Origin: Symsagittifera roscoffensis
Taxonomy: Eukaryota; Xenacoelomorpha; Acoela; Convolutidae
Direction: 5' to 3'
Length of the DNA stretch: 64,000 nt
Assembly (NCBI RefSeq): GCF_963678635.1
Contig: NC_087062.1
Location: 35,490,052-35,554,051 of the forward strand
Shown here piece after piece: positions 31,443 to 41,999 of this stretch (position 1 is its first letter; every line of letters starts with the position of its first letter). Under the pieces are notes generated by a model. The model was not told the origin of the DNA. It worked only from the letters and a program-made list of their open reading frames with translations, and did not search any database. A program made the position numbers and the translations under genes.

Positions 31443-32361
31443 TGTAACATTCGCCCGGAAGATACATATCGACGGATAACAAAACTAAGTCTTAAGACGA
31501 CTGGCTAGCGTCTAAACAGAGCTTTGCATGTTTTTCACCGTCTCTACCAAGCCAGTACTTTTCGGTGGTCTTTCTTACATCAGGCTGACAAAAACGTTAC
31601 TGTTCTCCGGCTTCGACCAGAACGCTCAAATTAACTAGATTACATGCAAAAATAGTGAGCTCATGGCTGGGTCTCAGTATCCCCAGACCACGAGGTCACT
31701 CCTAAAAACAGGGCTACTACTTATTATATTACTATTGTTTTTGTTCAGTAGATAAAAATCATCATCTCCATCGAAGATGGATCAACCCTTTCCCCCCTAC
31801 TTCTAGCTCCTCATTCTTGTCAAAACGAATTAAGATCTTAATTAAATTCAAGTCAGGACATGACGGATACTAAAATTCAATATAAGTTCATAAAAGTCCA
31901 CGTCCCGAGACCCTTCCGGATTCTTGAATCCGGTGAATCAAGCTTCTTAATATCCAGTTCACAATAACTCGGAAGGCTGGGTTTTACCCTTCACCGTTGC
32001 TCGCAACGGCCTTGCAACTATTGTAACAGCACAATAGTTGCAACTCGGAACGTCCTCTGCTGTTCGGTAGTTCGTTGTAGTTTTTTAGTCTCGATTTCGT
32101 ACTGTTCGTAATCGCAGATAAAAGTTGTTCTGTTTTTTCTTGCTCTTTTAGCTAAAAATGGCCGTTTCTGACGTTTCTCAGAAATATGACGTCATAATTT
32201 GAATTTTTAAAAATTAGAATTCCAGAATCTTCCAGCCTTCACCGTTTGGCTAATCGTTCAAATAACGTCCTTATCCGTTCTAAATCGCCAATTCGGAAGG
32301 CTTGCTGCTAAAATACCGAATTCTGCAGAAACTGCATTTTGGCCATTCTGGTCGAATGTCA
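31443..32361 (-). repeat. 5' LTR (919 bp)
   Basis: Matches the 3' LTR at every base compared by eye except T at 32200 (C at 12270). It is followed on the plus strand by the target duplication caccg (32362-32366). Confidence 0.97.
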
Positions 32362-34349
32362 CACCGGTTGTCTTTGGGGACATGTAGAAGTTCATCGCTT
32401 GGCAAGGGGGCGTGTTGACTTGGCGAAGCGCATGCCCCAAGTATCTCCAGCGACATTCAACGATGTCTTCACTGATCGGACGTTCGCCTGTGAGTCTATA
32501 GAGGGGTCCGTTGCTGATTCGGTGAGGATAACGTATGTTGGCAACACGTCCAAGGTTTTGCCGATGGAAGGCATCCAGTTTTTCACTTTCCGTCTTAGAC
32601 AGAGCCCATGTCTCACAATTGTAGAGAAGGATCGGCTTCACCAGTGAGTTGTAGAGGTGGAGCCTTTTTCGGAGAGAGATTTTGGTCTTCCGAACCCAAA
32701 CATTGTCTATCTCTCGCAAGGCGTTTCTAGCAAGAATTTTTCTTCGGAGAATGTCTTCTTCGTCTCCGAGAAGTGATCCCAACTTCTTGTTCTTGCGCCA
32801 GAATTCCTCGAGACGTTCGCCACGTTTGATAACGATTTTTTCGGTCTTATCTACATTCACTGTGAGGTTATACACCTTGAGAGTCTCTTCAATTTTCTGG
32901 ACTGAATCGTCGTTTTCCTCCAGAGACAAGAAGTCACTATCGTCGGCGTAGACGAATTCTTTGGGCTTGTCGTCCACAGCGTAGGTGTGGTCTTCGGTCT
33001 TGTTGGATCTTTCTTCAAGGAGCTGACGGACATGTCTCAGGGCATCCTCGAAATATATGTTAAACAACATTCCGCTCAAACCGTCGCCTTGTGGGGATCC
33101 GATGTTAGTCCCAAATTTTGGTCTCTACTTAGCACCGTTAATTCGCAGTTCCATAGAGGTGTTGGATATCAGAACTCTGATGAGTCTGTTAGCGTCTTCA
33201 TCCAGAAAGCTCTCTGTAATTCCCAGCAACTTCTCGCGCCTAATCGTGTCAAAGGCAGACGAGAGATCAATTCCCGTGGAGAAAACAGAAGTCTTCGTCT
33301 TTTGGGCTCTCGCGATCATCCATCTGTAGGCCCAGACAACATCGGTGGTGCTTCGTCCTGATCTGGAGGTGCTGAGGTAACTGTCGCAGTCGGGTTTTAT
33401 TCTGTTGAGTGTCACGATGGAGAGAATCTTTCTGATGGTCGGAAAGAGAGTGATTGGTCTGAGATTTTTGATTGGGCCCTTGCATTTGCCAGGTTTGGGC
33501 AGCGCGATCAGAACTCCGTGTCCTAGGTCCAAGTCCTTGTGCTCTTCGAAGATCTGGTTCAGCGCGCGAGTAATGATCTCTATGACCTTGTCTGGGGCAT
33601 ATTTTAACAGTTCTACGTTGATGTTATCGTGGCCGCAAGCACGTCCATTTTTCAGACTCTTCACGCTCCTTTTGACTTCTTCAAAGGAGAGAGGCTGGTT
33701 AAGCCTCCTCGGGTCTCCAGTGAAGCGGTCAACGCGGACTTCGTCTGGTTTGAAGAAGTGGTTCTTAAAGTGGCTCTCCACAACGCGCGCAATTTCATCA
33801 GCCTGTACTATCCGTTTCCCGTTTTCGTCGTTGACAAAAGGATTCTCGTACGGCTTCCGTTTGAGAGCTCTTATCGCAGCAAACATTTTGGCGCTATTTT
33901 CTGCGGAGTTGGCCTCTTCGACCAGGCCATCGAGTTCATTTTCTTTCAGGTGTTTTTTCCTTTGTGCCATCTTGCGCACGATCAATTGCCTTTTCTTCTT
34001 TAGAAACAGGGTCTTCTCGTGTTTCTGCTGTGCTTGTTTGATCTTCAGGCGAAGGGATTTTTGTTGTAGGGAGAGACGCTCCATTTCGGAATCAGACTTC
34101 ACTTTTCCCATCTTCTGAACGTATCCCACAACCTCTTCGGCGGCTTTTTGTACTGTAACAACAGCGTATATATCCACTTTCTTTTCTTTCAAGTCTTTTG
34201 CCAGCTCGACCTTCTTCTGATCCTCAGTGAGACCTCTAACGTTGAAAGAGGCCAGTTTCAACTCCTTTTGTACCATCCTGCTAGGGCTGTAGACAGTGAA
34301 TCCCAGTATAATGAAATAAAGGAATTAGTGGCTCGTCACTTCCACTTCC
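32362..34349 (-). pseudogene. Non-LTR retrotransposon (reverse transcriptase), interrupted and damaged
   Basis: Minus-strand frames at 34276-33125 and 33079-32367 are one protein split by a single in-frame stop. It starts with an endonuclease beginning (LKLASFNVRGLTEDQKK) that breaks off after about 35 residues, so nearly all of the exonuclease-endonuclease-phosphatase domain is deleted. Reverse transcriptase follows: ALPKPGKCKGPIKNLRPITL, STGIDLSSAFDTIRREKLL, GSPQGDGLSGMLFN and the catalytic FVYADDSDFL. Then comes the typical C-terminal SLVKPILLYNCETWALSKTE and RWRYLGHALRQ text. It stops at MSPKTTG where the LTR element is inserted, and continues at 11507-11277. A 5' UTR of about 70 bp precedes the first Met. 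Confidence 0.9.
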
Positions 34350-34362
34350 ATTTAGACGCTAG
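34350..34362. repeat. Target-site duplication of the non-LTR element (right copy)
   Basis: Exact repeat of 11246-11258 (atttagacgctag), lying within LTR sequence of copy A. Confidence 0.85.
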
Positions 34363-34421
34363 CCAGTCGTTTTAGAACCTAGCTTTTTTTCCGTCGGTAT
34401 GTACTTCCGGGCGAAGGTTTA

Positions 34422-35553
34422 ATAAAAGTTTTTATGCGGTTCCTGGGTGTTACACTTTAACATCATGATCGACAAACGCCTTAACGAAGCACTCCGCGCC
34501 GAGCGACTGCTTTAAATAAGGCCCTTAAGAAAGAGCCGGAAGCTTGTTTCTGCACGCGGAATCCTTCCCGATTCCCTGATTTTCCTTTTTAACCTAGTTA
34601 AGACCAAAAGTTACGAATCGTGAGGGTTGGGGGATCCAACGTCCCGTCGTTTCCGGAGCGATACATGACCAAAAATACTTAGAGATATACAAGAAACCAA
34701 TCATAATGTAGTATAGTACCTATGAACAATTCAAAAACATAAAAAACAGCCAAAAAGGCCAAAAAAAATCAATTTATGAAAAACATAAAATCAGAATAAA
34801 ACCATCCCCTCCAGACGAGATATGACCCAATCCACCCATTTGTTTGTTGTTAGATTTATTGTTGTTACTTTCAGTTATATAAAACAGGATTGTTACGATC
34901 AAAATTGTGGACCTTTCCTGGTGCCTGTACTGTAGGGTTGTTAGAGCATTTAGGCACATTTAAGCATAATGCTAATTGGCGCTCTATCTGGAAGAGTCAC
35001 GGCATTAGAGCGGAAGAATCATCCGACAAGCAGTGCAAGGAGCAGTAGGAAGGGTCTCAAGGAAACAATCGACTGTTGGGTATCGTTAACAAGTTTTGTA
35101 TCCCTTTGGTACAGAAAGCACGATATGAATTTGTCGGGGGCTCGACAGTACTGTAGTGACCCTCCACCGAGTTGCGAATTTCCGAGTTAAGCACCTTTAT
35201 TTGGAGATCGAACAGAACCGGAGGGGTATAGTTTTACTAGTACTAATCTTTAATTTTAAAATTCGTACTGAAATTCTTTACTGTTTTTTTTTTATAAATT
35301 ATACTTTAAACTGAGCGGTTTTCAGGGTCAAAAAAGTGATAATTTGACCCCCCCCCCCCCCCCCCCCCCACACAGATCGCAATTTTTGAGATATCGATAT
35401 TTCTTGAGAAGGAAAAAAGCACTAAGTTAGTGACTTACATCGTATTTCGAATCATAAAGCTGAAAAAACCGGTTGAAATTAGTCGGACGTGTTTGGAACC
35501 AATGGGTACCGAAGTGTGATTTTTCGTAATTTTTGAAGAAACGAAACGCAACA
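34422..35553 (+). repeat. Copy A leader, first tandem copy
   Basis: From 34564 onward it matches 35761 onward at a constant offset of about 1190-1197 bp with a few percent divergence. Its first 200 bp resemble the reverse complement of the intact leader (31170-31440). It includes a run of about 22 C residues near 35348-35369. Confidence 0.8.
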
Positions 35554-35747
35554 AGGTTTGGGCAGCGCGATCAGAACTCCGCGTCCTAGGTCCAAGTCCT
35601 TGTGCTCTTCGAAGATCTGGTTCAGCGCGAGTAATGATCTCTATGACCTTGTCTGGGGCAAATTTTAACAGTTCTACGTTGATGTTACCGTGGCCGCAAG
35701 CACGTCCATTTTTCAGACTCTTCACGCTCCTTTTGACTTCTTCAAAG
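35554..35747 (-). pseudogene. 194-bp fragment of the non-LTR reverse transcriptase inside copy A
   Basis: It matches 33491-33686, including KNGRACGHGNINVELLKFAPDKVI on the minus strand. It sits exactly at the junction of the two leader copies. There is no target duplication, which suggests template switching or recombination rather than independent insertion. Confidence 0.85.
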
Positions 35748-37261
35748 GGAGCGTGATTCCCTTCCCGATTCCCTGATTTTCCTTTTTAACCTAGTTAAGA
35801 CCAAAAATTACGAATCGTGAGGGTTGGTGGATCCAACGTCCCGTCGTTTCCGGAGCGGTACATGACCAAAAATACTTATAGATATACAAGAAACCAATCA
35901 TAATGTAGTATAGTACCTATGAACAATTCAAAAACATAAAAAACAGCCAAAAAGCCAAAAAAATCAATTTATTAAAAACATAAAATCAGAATAAAACCAT
36001 CCCCTCCAGACGAGATATGACCCAATCCACCCATTTGTTTGTTGTTAGATTTATTGTTGTTACTTTCAGTTTTATAAAACAGGATTGTTACGATCAAAAT
36101 TGTGGACCTTTCCTGGTGCCTGTACTGTAGGGTTGTTAGAACATTTAGGCACATTTAAGCATAATGCTAATTGGCGCTCTATCTGGAAGAGTCACGGCAT
36201 TAGAGCGGAAGAATCATCCGACAAGCAGTGCAAGGAGCAGCAGGAAGGGTCTCAAGGAAACAATCGACTGTTGGGTATCGTTAACAAGTTTTGTATCCCT
36301 TTGGTACAGAAAGCACGATATGAATTTGTCGGGGGCTCGACAGTACTGTAGTGACCCTCCACCGAGTTGCGAATTTCCGAGTTAAGCACCTTAATTTGGA
36401 GATCGAACAGAACCGGAGGGGTATAGTTTTACTAGTACTACTCTTTAATTTTAAAATTCGTACTGAAATTCTTTACAGTTTTTTTTTTTATAAATTATAC
36501 TTTAAACAGAGCGGTTTTCAGGGTCAAAAAAGTGATAATTTGACCCCCCCCCCCCACACACAGATCACAATTTTTGAGATTTCGATATTTCTTGAGAAGG
36601 AAAAAAACACTAAGTTAGTGACTTACATCGTATTTCGACTCATAAAGCTGAAAAAACGGGTTGAAATTAGTCGGACGTGTTTGGAACCAATGGGTACCGA
36701 AGTGTGATTTTTCGTTATTTTTGAAAAAACGAAACGCAACAAAATAAAAACTTTTTTTTTCGAAATTTTTGATTAATGCAATGTTAGCACAGAACTCTGT
36801 GGGTGCAATAGTCGCCCACTTAAGAAAAAAACTGCTTTCAAGTTTTGTCTGTTTAGTGCGACACTAAACAAGGAAGAATCTTTCTTTCTTTAGGAATCAG
36901 TTTGACTATTCAATTGCCACAGACCAATGCAAAACAGATACGTTTTTGAGTCTTCCTTCTTTAAGTTGAATAAAACTTTTTCATATTTTTATTTAATTTT
37001 TGTTAGTGGTTAGTGAATGCACTTTATTTTAAAGATATTGACATCGTCAGACTGTGCTAGTTTTTTATCAATAAAATAATATTTCAATGCTGTGCATGAC
37101 TTCGAAATACGCTGTACTGTGATAACTTAATAAGATTCGTGGTCACCTGTTAGTTAAAACTTTTGGACATTATCCTGTGGTGTTACTATTTTCTATTGTC
37201 CGACAACAAATACGGTAGTCAGCGAATCAAGTGAGTGAGCAGTGATAAGCAATAGATTAAG
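35748..37261 (+). repeat. Copy A leader, second tandem copy running into gag
   Basis: It repeats 34560-35553 and continues with text matching the intact leader next to gag (compare tgtctgtttagtgcgacac near 36848 with gtgctgcaccaaacagaca near 28870, reverse complement). Confidence 0.75.
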
Positions 37262-40200
37262 ATGAATCTAGACAAATCGAGGATACCTTAGCCAAGCGAA
37301 AGCTCTAGGAAGTTTTTACCGAAAAAGACGAAAGAATTTGACGAATGATCCTAATGTGAAAACGATCAAGAAGATTCGGGGAAGAAATTTTCAGGCGTAA
37401 TGATTGGAACAAGGAGTCAAAAAAGATGAAAGAAGGACGAAAGGACGAAGTTAGAAGTAGAGATCCATCCGAACATCGCTCTGGATGAGAATCGGGCGGG
37501 ACGTGGAATCAAAAAAAATCGATACAGGAGATTGACGGGTGAATCTACTCCCGTAGAACAGGGCAATGTATTTACTACTTCAAACGGGATATTTCGATTG
37601 AAAACACGGCAGTACGAGGCTCACCTACTGACAATACCATAATGCATGGGGTGGCAAGGAAAGCGCCAACGTCTTCCTCGTTTTCGGAACCATGGAAACG
37701 GGAGCTGGCGATGGAGTAGACACCCGAGAAGAGAATAAAGATAATAGAGAAGTTGAGGTCTCTGAGTCTCAAGTGATCTTGAGCAGTTCGACTCGTGAAG
37801 AGGAAGCACCCACAAACACGGAAAATGGCTATTCGGATCAATTTGGGGCGGCCAGAACCATAAACTCGACAATGGAAGGAATACAACAGACGAGAGATTT
37901 CATGTCAGTAGCAATTTTGGACATGCAATCAAAACCACAAGGCTGATTGGGTCAGGGACCACCATAGGGAAACTAGAGGCAGAGTATGAAAGACTTTCGA
38001 GACATAAAGAAAAAGCACGAGTCTCGGCAGTGTCAAACGGCCTACAACGAACAAGGTTACGCAACCACTAGCGACTCTATTGATGAAAACCGGGCATCAA
38101 GGGAGGAGGCCTTGACCAGGATTGTGGAGAGTATGGGTGAGCAGAATGAACAATTTTCAAAAAAAAATAAGTGAACTGGATCAGTACATATTGAGAGAGA
38201 AAGTCTACAGGAAGAAAAAATCGCAACAGACAGGAAGTTAGTAAAAGCGAAAAAACCTTAAAGGCCAGGACGGATGAGTAGCTGACCAGGAACTTGTTGC
38301 GAATGACAAGTTGACTTAGGAAAGAGAGAAACGATTGAGAAGTGACCTGGAGAAACTTCGGAGTCAACAAGACCAGACTCTCGGGACTCTCGATACAAGG
38401 ATAGACGCGATGATGGAAAGAGGCACTTGGCCATAATGGACAGATTAGGCAGTCTCCTGGGAAACAGGAGTGGATCCAGAAACAGTGGAGCACACTCGAG
38501 GGAAGCTAGCATAGAATCGAGAGTGAAGTCAATGAGCTTTCAGACAGAGAAAGGACCTAAGAGTCCACAAGAAGAAGGGGTAACTCATCCAGCAACGCTG
38601 TTGGGAGTAGCATGACACAAACATCAGAGCGGTTTCTACTGGCAAAAGACCAATCTCCAATGAAAGACCTACGCGAGACGAACATGCGAATAGAAGAGGT
38701 GATTCCTCAAATTGGAATCACTCAAACCAGCAAAGAGCTCAGCCCAGCAAATCGGACTGGAGGGAAGTTTCAGTGCCTCAAACAACAGATATGAACGATC
38801 AAGCAGGATATTCAAGGGATGCAACAACAATGACCACAGCGTTCAAACCCCTAAACAGGTCCTTGGAGAATTTTCTCACAATGTTGTCATGGACCAATGA
38901 CCTCATGGAGAAATCTAAAAGGGTTTTCAATAAATCGAGATGTTATTAGGTTGAATCTGACGGTTCTATAGGTACCTGGATAGAACTCTTGAGGCTGCAT
39001 TTTGAGGGAGAAGACAGAAAGACAAGAATGCAGTCCGCTCACCAGCAACTTCGAAGGGACTGCCCTGAATTGCGTGATGGCCAAAAAGCAAAACCAGCGA
39101 GACACTGCTGAGAAAATCCTCGAGATACTGATGAACCGCTTTGGCTCGGGAGTGCAAGGACACCATGCGATGATACGCTTCGAGAAACGAAGACAACGAG
39201 AAGATGAAACATTAGACAAGTTCTTGGAGGATTTAAAAATGCTTAGATTTCGTAGTCAACCGAACGAGTCAAAAAGCAGGATGAACTTGGCAGTAGCTTC
39301 AAAGTTCATTGATGGTGTGAAAAACGATGAAATCAGGACAATGTTAGCGACGCCCTGTACAACTCGTTCAACCAATGCACCTACATCGGAAGAGCTTCAA
39401 CTGAAGTCCAAGCAATATCTTTTGCAGAAGCCTCCGATGAGATCTTAACAATGGACCTGCAAACCAAGGTTACAACTTGGTGGTACAAACCCAGGAATGA
39501 CATGGACAAGACTATATACAAATGGTACAAACCCAGGAATGACATGGCAAGAGAAGCTCTTGTGCAAACTGCAGTTCCACAGACCATCGTGTATCAGTGT
39601 GCCCAACCTGTAAGCAGGCATGAAAGCGATCAGTTTTAGCCTCGAAGATGAAGACTCGTCATAGATCGATCAAGAGGAATTGATGAGAAGAGTGATTGCA
39701 AAATTTGGCCCCAGGTGTTTCTTTTGCAACCTGGAAGGTCATTTTAAATCAGATTGTCCACAAATTTGAGATGCTGGGGCGAACATCAAGCACCCAAGTC
39801 ATGAGGAGGCTTTGTCAGGCGTTAAAGCCAGCAAATAACCCCTGATGAGCGAGGGGAATCATGGAGGAAAGAGAAACCACAGTAGCTGGATACAAAGAAA
39901 ATGCAAGCCGTGCTAGAAGAAACCAGTGGAACAGAGCCTGAAACCGCAGCTAACGACTTTAAGGTTGACTATAACGCAGCGGCAAGAGATGCCATGTATA
40001 GAGTTCAACAAGAGTTGGCAACAAAGTAAATTGAACAAAAAAGTCAAGCTCGAACTGGAGAACGAGACAACTCAAGATCAATTCAAAGCCTTTGAAGCCT
40101 CTGTGCCGGAAGAAACGAAGGCACCAAGCAGTCTGACCATGAAGATAAATCTTATCTCAGAATAGACATTCGGGATGATGCATCTGGACATTTTTGCAGA

Positions 40201-40375
40201 TTATCTGAGGCAAACAGTGCCATGCACTGATTCGAGGGCTATGCGGGCCCTGTTAACGACTAATGAAACCTCACTGGCAATACGTGGAAGTCTACCATAT
40301 CAAGTGATGCTCAATGTGGATGGGATTAATATTTATATCATGACCTACGTCACGATAGACGATGACCAAATAGGA
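37262..40375 (+). pseudogene. Degenerate gag (and start of pol) of copy A
   Basis: It begins MNLDKSRIP then a stop, matching MSLDKSRIP of ORF1. It keeps the coiled-coil text (MGEQNEQFSKK), the capsid (NCVMAKKQNQRDTAEKI, RFGSGVQGHHAMIRFEKR), a zinc knuckle (CFFCNLEGHFKSDCP, about 39718-39765) and DYLRQTVPCTDSRAMRALL near 40210. Many frameshifts and stops separate these blocks. Confidence 0.85.
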
Positions 40376-40589
40376 CTCCCAGTCTTCCGAATAGACTTTC
40401 GTTTTCTACGCAGTCTTCCGGTCCTCGACCAGGTAAAACGAAGGTCTTTTTTGTTTGCATCTGGAGGCTAACGTCATCAGATTGTGCTTGATAGTCAGAT
40501 AACGCAAACTATAGTCAGCGTTAAGCTCCTTATCTATCTTGTGCTGCTTGCAATACCATGTCTGCGTTATGTCTTTGGCGCCATGATGT

Positions 40590-41980
40590 TTTTAATAATT
40601 CTCACACGACTCACGACTCTTCCTTGCAATGATTGGTCCACGCGACTCATCCACACGACTCGTCCCATCAGGCTCGTTCTCAAAATTTTGTCTGAGAAAC
40701 CCAAACAAATTTCTGCTCTGCATATGGACTTCGCTGTTGACCTCTCCTTCATTTATTAGCCCCAGCTTGACATGTTGGCTCGCTATGTCGCCTATGGTTG
40801 TTTTTTTGAAGTCCAGCACTTCCAATACTTGTCCATAGTCGGAATAAAAATCACGAATGTCTTCATTTATGAATGGGCAGCATTCCGAAACCACGTAAAC
40901 ATACCGGTATGAGTTTTTTCTTATATGTTGGCCGTGTTCTCCTTGAGAACTACTTTTCGCCTTGCAGGTTTTGTGATTATGTTCATAACACCCGGGCTTA
41001 CGAGTAACCAAATAAGCCATTTTTAATTCTGATTCTTTTTTGGAGATCAGAAACCGCTTGTTCTGCAATACTGAAGCATTCCCGCTCCCTAATTACGGAA
41101 TCAGTATATCAGCAAAGGCTGCCACTCTTTCGTCTCAAAAGCTCTCAGCCGTCGTGAACTCAACAAAAGTGATTCCGAGCCACCTTCCCTTAATAAGGGG
41201 GAGTTCTAGCCATTCTTCAGGGACTTATTTGAAATCTCTCTAGTCATCAGTCCCTCTTCTATTCCTCTGGTAGGCCGTTTGCCGTCAACTACCTCAAGAC
41301 TCCTGTCACGTCCCCATTTGTTATAATGTTTGTCTAATGTTCAAGAGTTTCAGGTGCACTTCAATGTGAGCACTGTCTACCCCTACCATTTTCACCCAGA
41401 AATGGTCGTGTCGTGATCGCGATCAGCTCTGGTTCTGTGATCTTCCCAAATAAGGGTCATCGCTTATAGATTCCCTGAGAACAATCTAAACGCACCAGTT
41501 GATTTGTGATCAATCACTGAGATAACGTTCCGGTGCTCCACCAACCTTCTTTAACCTTCTGCCGGACCGTAAAAAACAGCCACGAATCCACTGATTTCCA
41601 TTGTCAGCTCCAGAGTATCAAGCAAAATTTATTTAGATTCGGCTTGACCTCGACATTGTCCTCATCTCTCTTGATGGTGTCATCTTTTCCGCTTCCAAAG
41701 CGGTTCCAATTCAATAGGTTTTACTACAACATGTATCTCAGGTCTCATTTGCTTGGGGCATCGCGTAGAGTAAATGAATAACCTAACTTGCCATATGTAC
41801 TCCCTCCGGCAGTAGGACAGTACATCCCTGCTGAAAGGTTTCTGTTCCAAACTTGACTAACAAGACCAGGATCACTACTATCGACAACCTCTTGACCGCA
41901 TCCTTTAAGTAACGTGAAACTCCAGGTAGTTTTTCGCAGGGGAAACAGTCTATCCTGCTCCTAAACTTTTCTAACATGCC
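40590..41980 (-). pseudogene. Shortened ORF3 homologue in copy C
   Basis: The frame at 41068-40592 aligns with ORF3 about residues 1095-1215 (IRKNSYRYVYVVSECCPF with IKKKSYSYVSGIIGIAYNPF; INEDIRDFYSDYGQV with LSEDIRDCFFDYEQA). Plus-strand 41040-41240 corresponds to ORF3 residues 240-305, and 41650-41760 to residues 45-70. About 800 residues in the middle are missing. The most N-terminal frame (41977-41783) has a hydrophobic run (LSIVVILVLLVKFG) that joins text similar to IKFGEEQYG upstream of the intact ORF3, hinting at a longer ancestral N-terminus. Confidence 0.75.
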
Positions 41981-41999
41981 GTCTGTTCTAATTTAGCCG

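Larger units (their letters stand above)
11513..32361 (-). mobile_element. 20.8-kb Ty3/gypsy-type LTR retrotransposon, structurally complete
   Basis: The element is bounded by 919-bp LTRs and a 5-bp target duplication. Read on the minus strand it contains LTR, leader (31442-28455), gag-pol ORF1 (28454-20982), ORF2 (20816-18822), ORF3 (18386-13254), 3' UTR and LTR. The pol order protease, reverse transcriptase, RNase H, integrase is that of Ty3/gypsy (Metaviridae-like) elements. Usual Ty3 elements are about 5-10 kb; the extra length comes from long spacers, a 3-kb leader, the C-terminal extension of pol and the 5.1-kb ORF3. The LTRs differ by one base (C at 12270, T at 32200), so the insertion is very young. 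Confidence 0.95.
34350..40375 (+). mobile_element. Copy A: older, broken relative of the giant LTR element
   Basis: In plus orientation it reads: the end of an LTR (34350-34421, ending cttccgggcgaaggttta, compare the LTR terminus), a primer-site region (cctgggtgtta), a leader in two tandem copies, and a gag homologue. It stops near 40375 within text matching ORF1 about residue 1105, where it meets the oppositely oriented copy C. It is full of stops and indels. Confidence 0.85.

Noticed and set aside
33405-34118. 237-codon plus-strand frame
   Set aside because: Antisense of the non-LTR reverse transcriptase; Ser/Phe-rich shadow.
34969-36385. Two identical 73-codon frames (34969-35190 and 36164-36385) as a duplicated small gene
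   Set aside because: They lie in the tandemly duplicated non-coding leader of copy A, and the intact leader has no equivalent open frame.
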